Below, one piece after another: positions 1 to 6,585 of a stretch of DNA of 17,476 nt. The notes beneath the pieces were generated by a model. The model saw only the letters and a program-made list of their open reading frames with translations, did no database searches and was not told the DNA's origin. The stretch spans positions 1 to 17,476 of the forward strand of contig JAJDBA010000243.1 in the NCBI GenBank assembly GCA_029261675.1. Direction: 5' to 3'. Position 1 is the first letter of the stretch, and each line of letters begins with the position of its first letter. The stretch is from Nitrospinaceae bacterium (lineage in GTDB: Bacteria; Nitrospinota; Nitrospinia; Nitrospinales; VA-1). The translations under genes were made by a program, and so were the position numbers.

Positions 1-285
1 AACATGCTTTCTGATGCTTCAATGCGCGTATCTCCAGTTGAAGATCTGAATGCAGAAGGGTTCAGCACCCTGACCACTCAGGCTCATCAGGATGTAATGG
101 GCAATGGCAACTGGGCAAATAACCGGTGGTCTGTTGTTTTCAAACGTTCGTTGACAAACTCTGATTCTAACGATACGCAGTTCTCTGGTGGTAAAACACC
201 TATGGCTATTGCGATTTGGAATGGTCAGAACAAAGAAAGAAATGGACAGAAGGGCGTAACTCAGTGGAATACACTTGAGTACTAG
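1..285 (+). CDS. C-terminal fragment of ethylbenzene dehydrogenase-type haem-b subunit (NxrC/EbdC-like)
   Basis: The reading frame is open from the window's left edge to a TAG at 283-285, so the true start lies outside; the ATG at 4 is internal. About 94 residues are visible. The segment EGFSTLTTQAHQDVMGNG, then NRWSVVFKRSL, then AIAIWNGQNKERNGQKGV with a following Trp, fits the end of the haem-b-binding gamma-subunit fold found in ethylbenzene dehydrogenase, dimethylsulfide dehydrogenase, selenate/chlorate reductase and the NxrC candidates of nitrite oxidisers. These subunits pass electrons between a molybdopterin/FeS complex and c-type carriers in the periplasm. In EbdC the haem has Met and Lys axial ligands; the Lys in NGQKGV is a candidate, the Met is not visible here. 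The substrate cannot be decided from the fragment. A strong terminator follows, so it ends its transcription unit. Confidence 0.72.
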   Translation, partial: NMLSDASMRVSPVEDLNAEGFSTLTTQAHQDVMGNGNWANNRWSVVFKRSLTNSDSNDTQFSGGKTPMAIAIWNGQNKERNGQKGVTQWNTLEY

Positions 286-320
286 TCTTTAGCGCGGAGC
301 GATCCGCCTGACCAAAGAAT

Positions 321-371
321 AAACCCAGGGAAGAAGCCGCTAACGCAGCTTCTTTTCCTGGGTTTTTTTTT
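321..371 (+). terminator. Rho-independent terminator after the haem-subunit gene
   Basis: The left arm begins AAACCCAGGGAAGAAGC and the right arm ends in TTTTCCTGGGTTT. CCCAGG at 324-329 pairs with CCTGGG at 357-362; the stem continues through G-U/A-U pairs and closes with AAGC against GCTT around a loop near 338-347. A run of nine T (363-371) follows. It lies 36 bases after the stop of the upstream gene and 14 bases past the stop of the convergent rhodanese gene. It may act in both directions, although the minus-strand U-tract is poorer. Confidence 0.9.
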
Positions 372-384
372 GCAAATTTTTGAC

Positions 385-702
385 CTATCTTTCGGTGGGC
401 CAGCCCATTTGTCCCCAGCGCTCCATACCACCATTGCCAACACAAACAATATTAGTCAATCCCGCACCCTCTAAAGTTTCTGAAGCCATTTTAGCGCGCC
501 CACCCATTTTGCAATGAACATAAACTGTTCCGTAAGATTTTAATTCATCGGCAATTCCAGCAACCGTTTCATGGCCTTCATTACGAGCACCCTTTATATG
601 GCCTGAACTAAATTCCTCGGGTGACCGAACATCAAGAATTAAATCACCATCCCCCATTCCAGCTACTTTGTCGTGCAACTCATCAATTGAAATAATTTCC
701 AT
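385..702 (-). CDS. Single-domain rhodanese-like sulfurtransferase
   Basis: A 105-residue protein that is essentially one rhodanese domain. Visible family marks are LILDVRSPEEFSSGHIKGA (residues 21-39), with the Asp and Arg typical of the fold, and the active-site loop beginning at Cys64 (HCKMGGRA), where the Cys carries the persulfide. Such short cytoplasmic proteins move sulfane sulfur from thiosulfate or protein persulfides to acceptors such as thiols or cyanide; the physiological donor here is unknown. I place the start at the ATG at 702 rather than the GTG three bases upstream, because a GAGGAAG Shine-Dalgarno is better spaced for the ATG. No signal peptide or second domain is seen. It is monocistronic, with its own probable extended -10 promoter, and is unlikely to be functionally tied to the flagellar genes. 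Confidence 0.9.
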   Translation of the reverse strand: MEIISIDELHDKVAGMGDGDLILDVRSPEEFSSGHIKGARNEGHETVAGIADELKSYGTVYVHCKMGGRAKMASETLEGAGLTNIVCVGNGGMERWGQMGWPTER

Positions 703-740
703 CACTTCCTCACTTTGTGTTTCGCATTAAAATTATTACG

Positions 741-749
741 ATTATAGCA
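741..749 (-). promoter_or_regulatory. Extended -10 promoter for the rhodanese gene
   Basis: On the minus strand the sequence reads TGCTATAAT: a perfect TATAAT (741-746) with an upstream TG one base away, as in extended -10 promoters. The -35 region is weak (TTAATG-like). Transcription would start near 734, giving a leader of about 30 bases that contains the GAGGAAG ribosome-binding site. Confidence 0.5.
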
Positions 750-968
750 TGCCAATAAACGATTCATTAATTACGAAAAAACAAAATAAAAAAATATTTG
801 AAGTACAAGAAGAATAAGGATTTTTGACTCTCACGGAATAAACTTCCATTATTTTTTGACGAAATCAAAATAATCTACAAAAAAATATCAAAAGAGATTC
901 TCTACTAACCCCATATATCTAAATAGTTAATCAGATTGAAACACAAGAATAAAAGGTGAATAATTTTT
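750..968. other. A+T-rich intergenic region upstream of the flagellar sigma-54 element
   Basis: About 220 bases, very A+T-rich, with no credible gene. The only ATG frame is a 21-codon ORF at 749-814 without a ribosome-binding site. Since a sigma-54 promoter lies at its right end, this is where binding sites for an enhancer-binding activator would be expected. I could not pick out a convincing inverted repeat as an activator site. Confidence 0.4.
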
Positions 969-986
969 TTGGTACAGCTTTTGCTT
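969..986 (+). promoter_or_regulatory. Sigma-54 (RpoN) promoter of flagellar unit A (flgF onward)
   Basis: The sequence TTGGTACAGCTTTTGCTT matches the -24/-12 consensus TTGGCAC-N5-TTGCW. The invariant GG (971-972) and GC (983-984) are separated by exactly ten bases. Transcription should start about a dozen bases beyond the GC, near 996. It lies 130 bases upstream of flgF, the first gene of a seven-gene co-directional run. Sigma-54 control of rod, ring and hook genes is known in polar flagellates; the assignment here rests on the motif and its position. Confidence 0.75.
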
Positions 987-995
987 AATAACAAG

Positions 996-1116
996 AAAGA
1001 ACCAGAGGTGAGCCTCGCCGCAAGAATACGGGGTACACGAAAAGAATACTTAATTCAGGCTTTGGGGGCCACAAAAAATAAATCCTGTTTATAGGATTTT
1101 TATAGAAAGAAAAATT
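996..1116 (+). promoter_or_regulatory. Long leader of the flgF transcript with small hairpins
   Basis: About 120 bases lie between the predicted start site and the flgF ATG. They are locally more G+C-rich than the flanking DNA around 1000-1070 and hold short complementary pairs: GAGG 1005-1008 with CCTC 1013-1016 (or GGTGA with TCGCC), CCG 1018-1020 with CGG 1029-1031, and GGC 1058-1060 with GCC 1068-1070. A perfect 7-bp hairpin, AAATCCT/AGGATTT (1080-1086 with 1093-1099), is followed by TT and sits just before a weak purine-rich ribosome-binding region and the ATG. It could affect translation or act as an attenuator. I do not recognise a known riboswitch class; the GEMM-I core of c-di-GMP riboswitches is absent. 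Confidence 0.35.
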
Positions 1117-1905
1117 ATGCACGAAAGTATATACATAGCGGCATCGGCAGGTCTTAAACAGTCCCGAAAAATGGAAATGATCGCCCAAAATTTAGCAAAT
1201 GTAAATAATACAGGCTTTAAGCGAGATGCATTAGTTTTCAAAGAAATGATGCCTCCTTTCCCACCAGATGCGGGAAATGAAGAGGCAAAAAATGCACTCT
1301 TATCCCCTGAAAAATCAAATAAAAATGTTTCTTACGTTGGGATAACAGATTACTACACGGATTTTTCTCCTGGAGCATTGAAAAATACCGGAGGATCACT
1401 GGACTTAGCATTGGATGGAGAGGGCTTCTTTAAGGTCCAAACTCCTGACGGTCCCCGATATACCCGAAACGGAAACTTTCGCCTCAATACCGCAAAGCAA
1501 TTAGTAAACCAAAATGGAAATCAGGTTCTGGATTTAAATGATGGCCCAATTGTCATAGATGCTCCGGGTGAGATCTCAATTGATGGTGAAGGAAGTGTTT
1601 CAGTGGGTACTGGTCTGGCAAACACCACAATCACAAATATTAAATTGGTAAATTTTGAAAACAAAAAGTTTTTGGAAAAAGTGGGAGACGGTCTTTACCG
1701 CCATACAGGTTCACCTGAAGACGAATTGGAAGCAGTTGGTACCAAAACGCGACAGGGTTTTCTGGAAAATTCAAATGTAACAGCTGTAGAGGAAATGACC
1801 GAAATGATTGGCACCTTAAGAATTTTCGAATCTTATCAAAAAATAATCCAATCAATTGACAGCATGAATGATCAATCCGTGAACACAATAGGCCGGGTAG
1901 GTTAA
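1117..1905 (+). CDS. flgF: Flagellar basal-body rod protein FlgF
   Basis: A 262-residue rod protein of the flagellar rod/hook family. The N-terminal motif MIAQNLANVNNTGFKRD (about residues 21-37) is the family signature, and the C-terminal helix region GFLENSNVTAVEEMTEMIG leads to the terminal coiled-coil segment that packs in the rod core. A central segment with GEGFFKVQTPDGPRYTRNG matches the conserved domain shared by FlgE, FlgF and FlgG. FlgF forms part of the proximal rod in the periplasm and is exported by the flagellar type III apparatus, so no cleaved signal peptide is expected and none is seen. FlgF rather than FlgG is assigned from gene order and because the next gene is a better FlgG. 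It is the first gene after the sigma-54 element; its ribosome-binding site (GAAAGA) is weak. Confidence 0.93.
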   Translation: MHESIYIAASAGLKQSRKMEMIAQNLANVNNTGFKRDALVFKEMMPPFPPDAGNEEAKNALLSPEKSNKNVSYVGITDYYTDFSPGALKNTGGSLDLALDGEGFFKVQTPDGPRYTRNGNFRLNTAKQLVNQNGNQVLDLNDGPIVIDAPGEISIDGEGSVSVGTGLANTTITNIKLVNFENKKFLEKVGDGLYRHTGSPEDELEAVGTKTRQGFLENSNVTAVEEMTEMIGTLRIFESYQKIIQSIDSMNDQSVNTIGRVG

Positions 1906-1940
1906 TAAAAAAAAGTAAAAAAGACGAAAGGTATTAAAAA

Positions 1941-2729
1941 ATGATTCGATCTTTATATACAGCATCGACGGGGATGAATGCGCAAGACACGAACGTCAGC
2001 GTCATTGCTAATAACTTGGCCAATGTAAACACTGTTGGTTTCAAAAGAAGTAGACCCGAATTTCAGGATCTTCTTTATCAAAATTTACGTTTGGTTGGAA
2101 CACTTTCACCAAACGGTCAACAGGTACCGACCGGAGCGCAGCTTGGTTTAGGAACAAAAACAGCGGCAATCCAAAAAATATTTTTGCAGGGAGATTTTTC
2201 CCAAACTCAGAATCCGCTTGATATAGCAATCCAGGGAAAAGGATTTTTTCAAATTACGCAACCGGATGGAACAACAGCTTTTACCCGGGCAGGTTCTTTC
2301 AAACTTGATAATACCGGACGTATGGTAACAGCAGATGGTTTGGCGTTACAGCCAGCTATCACCATCCCCAATAATGCTCTATCAATTTCGATAGACCCGC
2401 AGGGTAGCGTTGCTGTAACGCAACCGGGGTCACCGGCACCAACAGTTCTTGGAAATATTCAGTTGGCATCGTTCCAGAACCCAGCTGGTTTGCAATCAAT
2501 CGGATTCAACTTGTTTACGCAATCTGATGCATCGGGACAGCCCCAAATTGGAAACCCGCAAGCTATTGATCTTGGTTCGACACAACAAGGATTTTTGGAG
2601 CTGTCCAACGTAAGCGTTGTTGAAGAAATGGTAAACCTGATTGCAGCCCAAAGGGCTTACGAGGTTAACTCTAGAACAGTTCAAACAGCAGATGAAATGC
2701 TTCAAATCGCTAATAATATGAAACGGTAA
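1941..2729 (+). CDS. flgG: Flagellar distal rod protein FlgG
   Basis: A 262-residue protein with the canonical FlgG start MIRSLYTASTGMNAQ, the rod signature VIANNLANVNTVGFKRSR (about residues 22-39) and the distal-rod C-terminus LSNVSVVEEMVNLIAAQRAY. The central GKGFFQITQPDGTTAFTRAG block is the conserved flagellar D1 domain. FlgG builds the distal rod that crosses the peptidoglycan and passes through the P and L rings, whose genes follow directly. Its length is close to the usual roughly 260 residues. It lies 35 bases after flgF, with AAAGG as ribosome-binding site ten bases before the ATG. Confidence 0.97.
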   Translation: MIRSLYTASTGMNAQDTNVSVIANNLANVNTVGFKRSRPEFQDLLYQNLRLVGTLSPNGQQVPTGAQLGLGTKTAAIQKIFLQGDFSQTQNPLDIAIQGKGFFQITQPDGTTAFTRAGSFKLDNTGRMVTADGLALQPAITIPNNALSISIDPQGSVAVTQPGSPAPTVLGNIQLASFQNPAGLQSIGFNLFTQSDASGQPQIGNPQAIDLGSTQQGFLELSNVSVVEEMVNLIAAQRAYEVNSRTVQTADEMLQIANNMKR

Positions 2730-2734
2730 GGGAA

Positions 2735-3472
2735 ATGATTACTAATAAAATAAATTTAAAAATATTTTATATTTTATTTGTTTGTTTGTGCCTGTCTTTT
2801 ACTTTTGAAATGAGGGTCGCTGCCTCAGAGACACAGATTCTAAAGGCAAATGAAATTGAAAAAAGCGTAAAGGAGCATTTGGTAAAGGCATTGCCTTGGG
2901 ACAAGGAATCCCTGGAAATCAATGTTTATTACCAAGGTAAGGATATTAATCTACCTCTTGGGAAAAAAGAATTAATTTACAAAATAATGGGCAGTAGTCA
3001 AAGAGCAGGCAGAATACCCATGATTTTGGAAATAAGAATTAATGATAAGTTTCAAAAAAGAATTCGATTGAATACCAAGGTATTGGTATCACAAAAAGTC
3101 ATAAAAACAATACGTGCAGTGAGAAGAGGGGAAATTTTATCAAACGATGAAATCAGAGTTGAAACCATTCAAACAGAACGCCCTTCGAAAAATGCAATCA
3201 CAAATATTGATTTTGCATTGGGATATGAGGCGGCCAGAAGATTGCCTATGGGGGAAATACTCCTCCCAAGTTTTATAAAGAGACCTGCATTAGGAAATAG
3301 AGGAGATAAAGTTTTAATTACGGCACAAAAGGGTGGAATGACAATAACCACACCGGGAATTTTAAAGGAAGATGGTTATGAAGATGCCATGGTCCAAGTT
3401 TTAAACATGGAATCTAAAAAGGTAATTTATGGCCGACTTGTAGATTCCAATACAGTTAAGGTGAGCTTTTAA
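2735..3472 (+). CDS. flgA: Flagellar P-ring assembly chaperone FlgA
   Basis: A 245-residue periplasmic protein that assists FlgI polymerisation into the P ring. The N-terminus has basic residues followed by a hydrophobic stretch (IFYILFVCLCLSFTF, residues 10-24) and a likely signal-peptidase site around VAA-SE near residue 30. The C-terminal half carries the SAF-type domain (about residues 123-183: the segment with AVRRGEILSNDEI and ARRLPMGEILLPSFI), then the beta-rich FlgA tail with TAQKGGMTITTPG. The gene starts five bases after the flgG stop, and its own stop overlaps the flgH start by one base (TAATG), so translation of the three genes is probably coupled. Confidence 0.93.
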   Translation: MITNKINLKIFYILFVCLCLSFTFEMRVAASETQILKANEIEKSVKEHLVKALPWDKESLEINVYYQGKDINLPLGKKELIYKIMGSSQRAGRIPMILEIRINDKFQKRIRLNTKVLVSQKVIKTIRAVRRGEILSNDEIRVETIQTERPSKNAITNIDFALGYEAARRLPMGEILLPSFIKRPALGNRGDKVLITAQKGGMTITTPGILKEDGYEDAMVQVLNMESKKVIYGRLVDSNTVKVSF

Positions 3473-4203
3473 TGAGAATTCAAATTTTAGTTAATAAAGT
3501 GATTATAGCCATTTCACTATTTTTGGTATTTTCCTTAGCAGCGTGTTCAACCACTACCCATAAGGCGGTTGATAGCAGGTCAACAATAATTCCAAAGAAT
3601 TTATATGCCAAGCCCACAAAGCATAAATCTGAGGAAGGGGCACTTTGGCCAGGAAATACACCTGGTAATTTTCTGTTTGGGGATGATAAGGCTGAAAAAG
3701 TGGGAGATATCATCACGGTAACCATAAACGAAAACGCAACATCAACCCAATCTGCAACCACCAATACCGCCAAAGATACCTCAATAAATATGCAAGCGCC
3801 CAACGTACTGGGGCTGCCATCCAATTTGGGAATTCAAAACTTTTTAAATATGGGAACCCAGTTTGATCCATCGGTTAATGCAACCATCGCAAACTCTATG
3901 CAAGGAACCGGAACGGTAACTCGAAATGGAACTTTAACAGCAACAATTTCGGCGCTTATAACGGATATTTTGCCCGGTGGAAACCTTAGGATTGAAGGCC
4001 GAAGGTCAGTAACGGTAAATCATGAAGAGCAAATCATGGTATTGCGAGGGATTGTTCGCCCTCAAGACATAAACTTTGATAACACAATTCCCTCAACATT
4101 AATTGCGGATGCTTCGATAAGCTATTCAGGCGAAGGTGTGGTCGCAGATGAGCAACGCAAAGGTTGGTTGGCTAAAATTTTAAGTAAGGTTTGGCCCTTT
4201 TAA
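3472..4203 (+). CDS. flgH: Flagellar L-ring lipoprotein FlgH
   Basis: A 243-residue outer-membrane lipoprotein forming the L ring. The signal peptide ends in a clear lipobox LAAC at Cys25; the following residue is Ser, consistent with outer-membrane sorting. The family core is visible: GALWPGNTPGNFLFGDDKA, KVGDIITVTINENATSTQSA, and later LPGGNLRIEGRRSVTVN and EQIMVLRGIVRPQDI. The start ATG shares one base with the flgA stop codon. The end reaches TAA at 4201-4203, immediately before the first of two small lipoprotein genes that are not part of the standard flgH-flgI arrangement. Confidence 0.97.
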   Translation: MRIQILVNKVIIAISLFLVFSLAACSTTTHKAVDSRSTIIPKNLYAKPTKHKSEEGALWPGNTPGNFLFGDDKAEKVGDIITVTINENATSTQSATTNTAKDTSINMQAPNVLGLPSNLGIQNFLNMGTQFDPSVNATIANSMQGTGTVTRNGTLTATISALITDILPGGNLRIEGRRSVTVNHEEQIMVLRGIVRPQDINFDNTIPSTLIADASISYSGEGVVADEQRKGWLAKILSKVWPF

Positions 4204-4208
4204 ACATT

Positions 4209-4607
4209 ATGAATTATATAAAACATCTTAAAGGTCTTTCTCTTTCAATTTTAACCGCTGTCATAATCTTCATCGGTTGCCAGGCAGCTGTAGAAGATAT
4301 AACAGGCCCGAGTGCTTTGGGGAATACCTTGGGCATACAGGGTTTGTTTGGCGGAGCTGGGATTCAAAATGATGGTGCAAGTCAGGCCACCATTCGAGTT
4401 GAAGTTTTTTCAACTCAAAGTGTTCCAACAGTGGGTGCCACCGTTACCTTAACCACAACATTAGGGACACTTGGGTCAGCATCTTTGACAACGGATGGAT
4501 CGGGAACGGCGGTAACTACTCTTACTTCCGGGACAGTCACTGGAGTAGCTTTTGTAACGGCAACCGTTGACAATGTTAGTGCGACAACAGCTGTACCGAT
4601 AATTTAA
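4209..4607 (+). CDS. Small putative outer-membrane lipoprotein with one invasin-type Ig-like domain
   Basis: A 132-residue protein of unknown function between flgH and flgI. I chose the ATG at 4209, five bases after the flgH stop, because it gives a compact signal peptide (MNYIKHLKG, then hydrophobic SLSILTAVIIFIG) ending at Cys24; an in-frame TTG at 4191 would overlap flgH. The lipobox-like IFIGC has an unusual Phe at -3. Gln at +2 predicts outer-membrane retention. After a Gly-rich linker, residues 55-132 form one bacterial Ig-like repeat of the Big_1/invasin pattern (ATIRVEVFSTQSVPTVGATV, TDGSGTAVTTLTSG, ATVDNVSATTAV). The mature start CQAAVED resembles CEGALED of the next protein, suggesting related origins. 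No ribosome-binding site is visible, so coupling to flgH is likely. A ring-associated role is inferred from position only. Confidence 0.8.
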   Translation: MNYIKHLKGLSLSILTAVIIFIGCQAAVEDITGPSALGNTLGIQGLFGGAGIQNDGASQATIRVEVFSTQSVPTVGATVTLTTTLGTLGSASLTTDGSGTAVTTLTSGTVTGVAFVTATVDNVSATTAVPII

Positions 4608-4627
4608 TTTTAATAATTAAATATTTT

Positions 4628-5293
4628 ATGAAACAGTTTTTCGATAAAATTTTAAGAAAAAATAGAAAATTAAGGAAAAAGGAGTTCCTTTGTTTTCTAT
4701 TAGCTATTGGGTTGTTCGTTGCCTGTGAAGGTGCTTTAGAAGACGGCAATCCATTTGGGCCTTCTAACTCTGGTATTGTAATCAACCCATCAAGCCCACA
4801 AGTTAATAAAGGCGGAACTTTAACCTTTACAGCATTTGGTGGAACTCTTCCTTTATCGTGGAGTTTATCGAATACTCAAATTGGGGCGATTGATGCTGGT
4901 ACAGGGGTCTTCACATCTATTCAGGGGACTCCCCAGGTAGCAGGAACGTCTACGGTTACTGTGGTAGATGCGGTGGGCGATTCTGATACTGCAACAATTG
5001 AAGTGTTGCCAAATCCTCTTGTAATAAATCCTGGATCTGCGACTTTCAATGTTGCTGGATCACAAGACCTTGTGGTAACAGGAGCTGCTGGTGCCACAGT
5101 GACAGCCACTATTGCAAATAATAATACATCGAGTACTTTTACCATACCAACTGTTACTGTTGCTGCCTTAACGGTTACGGTCAACTTTACTATACCGACT
5201 ACTGCTGAGGGCAATCAGACTTTCACTATTAGTATTTTAAATACAGTAAATGGGGATGTGGGTTCTGTGGTTCTTACATTGATTGCTCCGTAA
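4628..5293 (+). CDS. Putative outer-membrane lipoprotein with two Ig-like domains
   Basis: A 221-residue protein of unknown function. A strongly basic N-terminus (KILRKNRKLRKKE) precedes the hydrophobic FLCFLLAIGLFVA and lipobox Cys33; Glu at +2 predicts outer-membrane sorting. Residues 48-127 form a putative Ig domain of the type found in bacterial surface proteins (IVINPSSPQVNKGGTLTFTA, GGTLPLSWSLSN, IGAIDAGTGVFTS, TVTVVDAVGDSDTATIEV). Residues 129-221 form a second beta-sandwich-like stretch rich in Thr, Val and Ala. It lies 20 bases after the smaller Ig lipoprotein and 19 bases before the flgI ATG, in the same orientation, so it is probably co-transcribed with the ring genes. No Shine-Dalgarno is evident. 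It could decorate the L/P rings or form an extra periplasmic ring, or be an unrelated insertion; the sequence does not decide. Confidence 0.8.
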   Translation: MKQFFDKILRKNRKLRKKEFLCFLLAIGLFVACEGALEDGNPFGPSNSGIVINPSSPQVNKGGTLTFTAFGGTLPLSWSLSNTQIGAIDAGTGVFTSIQGTPQVAGTSTVTVVDAVGDSDTATIEVLPNPLVINPGSATFNVAGSQDLVVTGAAGATVTATIANNNTSSTFTIPTVTVAALTVTVNFTIPTTAEGNQTFTISILNTVNGDVGSVVLTLIAP

Positions 5294-5312
5294 AAATAGA
5301 ATTGGGGAAGAT

Positions 5313-6440
5313 ATGTTCAAAGATAAGTTCAATATAAAATTCTGCGCAGGATTAGCTTTAATACTATTTCTTTCCGGTTCCGCCGAAGCGGCACGAATTA
5401 AAGATTTGTCTGGAATCAAAGGTGTTCGGTCAAATCAACTGATCGGTTTTGGGTTGGTGATTGGTTTAACAAAAACAGGTGATAGTGCTGTTAACGTGTT
5501 TTTCTCTATTCAAGCAATTTCCAGTATGTTGAAAAAACTGGGTGTAACAATTCCTAGCGATAGAATTGGTCAGTTGCAATTTAAGAATATCGCAACCGTT
5601 ATCGTAACAGCCGATCTTCCTGCTTTTGCCAAACATGGAGATAGTATTGATGTGACAGTGTCTTCTTTAGGTGATGCAAAAAGTCTCCAGGGTGGAACGC
5701 TATTAATGACTCCGCTAAAAGGCACGGACAATAATACCTATGCTGTGGCACAGGGTCCTATTTCGATAGGTGGTTTTAGTGTGCAGGGTGCTGCGCGTGG
5801 TGTTCAGAAAAATCATCTGACCGTTGGTCGAATTTCCAATGGGGCGTTTGTAGAAAAAGAAATAAAATCTAATTTTAACATTAAGGATGAAATCATTCTT
5901 GCTTTGAAAAAAACTGATTTCACGACAGCAAGCAGAATCACAAAAGCTATCAATAATGATATGAAGGATGAAGTTGCAACTATGGTAGATGGTCGGACGG
6001 TTCGAGTTCAAATTCCAAAATTTTACATGAATAATGCCTCCGATCTTGTTACTAAAATTGAATCCATTGAAGTGGCTCCAGATACTGAAGCAAAAGTAAT
6101 AATTGATGAACGCACAGGTACTGTAGTAATGGGAGAAAATGTAAAAATTTCTTCGGTTGCAGTTGCTCATGGGGCATTGTTTGTTCAAATCAAAGAAGAA
6201 CCCGTTGCTTTACAGCCTCCGCCTTTAGCGCCAGAAAATGCCGAAACTGTTATTTTGCCTAGAACTAGAATTTCTGTTGGTGAAGGTGAGGATAAACTTT
6301 TGGTAATTCCAAAAAGTGTATCTCTTGGAGATGTGGTCCAAGGGCTGAATTCCATTGGCGTAACTCCTAGAGATTTAATTGCCATTCTTCAAGCGATTAA
6401 AGCTTCCGGTGCTCTTCACGCTCGCCTGGAACTTATCTAG
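5313..6440 (+). CDS. flgI: Flagellar P-ring protein FlgI
   Basis: A 375-residue periplasmic protein that forms the P ring around the rod in the peptidoglycan. I start it at the ATG at 5313, preceded by GGGGAAG, rather than at the upstream in-frame TTG (5283) that would overlap the previous gene. This gives a normal signal peptide (MFKDKFNIKF, then CAGLALILFLSGSAEA, cleavage before ARIKDL). Family blocks are clear: RIKDLSGIKGVRSNQLIGFG, KNIATVIVTADLPAFAKHGD, VQGAARGVQKNHLTVGRI, VVMGENVKISSVAVAHG and the C-terminal GVTPRDLIAILQAIKASGAL. It ends the first flagellar transcription unit and is followed by two hairpins. Confidence 0.97.
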   Translation: MFKDKFNIKFCAGLALILFLSGSAEAARIKDLSGIKGVRSNQLIGFGLVIGLTKTGDSAVNVFFSIQAISSMLKKLGVTIPSDRIGQLQFKNIATVIVTADLPAFAKHGDSIDVTVSSLGDAKSLQGGTLLMTPLKGTDNNTYAVAQGPISIGGFSVQGAARGVQKNHLTVGRISNGAFVEKEIKSNFNIKDEIILALKKTDFTTASRITKAINNDMKDEVATMVDGRTVRVQIPKFYMNNASDLVTKIESIEVAPDTEAKVIIDERTGTVVMGENVKISSVAVAHGALFVQIKEEPVALQPPPLAPENAETVILPRTRISVGEGEDKLLVIPKSVSLGDVVQGLNSIGVTPRDLIAILQAIKASGALHARLELI

Positions 6441-6454
6441 TCCAATGAGGAAAA

Positions 6455-6471
6455 GGGGAAATATTTTCCCC
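6455..6471 (+). other. GC-clamped hairpin after flgI
   Basis: GGGGAAA (6455-6461) and TTTCCCC (6465-6471) are perfectly complementary around a TAT loop, starting 14 bases after the flgI stop. No U-tract follows directly (the first T-run is at 6489), so it is more likely a 3'-end stabiliser or pause hairpin than a classic terminator. Confidence 0.45.
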
Positions 6472-6502
6472 CTCGTAGCCATACCCACCTTTTTTGTTTC
6501 AT

Positions 6503-6566
6503 CACCACCATTCGAGCTAAATAATAAATCATTTGTTTGTAATGGTTTATATGGTGGTGTGGGTTT
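6503..6566 (+). terminator. Candidate terminator closing flagellar unit A
   Basis: CACCACCAT (6503-6511) is fully complementary to ATGGTGGTG (6551-6559), and GTGTGGGTTTTTC follows with a five-T run. An outer ACCCA near 6483 can also pair with TGGGT. The loop is large, about 39 bases, though ACCATT (6507-6512) can alternatively pair with AATGGT (6541-6546). It sits between flgI and the second sigma-54 element, where a terminator is expected. Confidence 0.45.
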
Positions 6567-6585
6567 TTCAGGCTAACAAAGTGGT

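Noticed and set aside
749..814. 21-codon ORF in the region before flgF
   Set aside because: No ribosome-binding site and composed of A+T-rich codons expected by chance.
996..1078. c-di-GMP (GEMM-I) riboswitch in the flgF leader
   Set aside because: The conserved GEMM core (GACGCAAAGCC-like joining segment and tetraloop/receptor) is not present.
5715..6188. 157-codon open frame on the minus strand opposite flgI
   Set aside because: It is rich in Phe, Asn, Ile and Cys as an antisense shadow of flgI would be, and no family features are seen.
6379..6576. 65-codon plus-strand frame overlapping the end of flgI
   Set aside because: It starts inside flgI in another frame and runs through two hairpins; no ribosome-binding site and no coding character.
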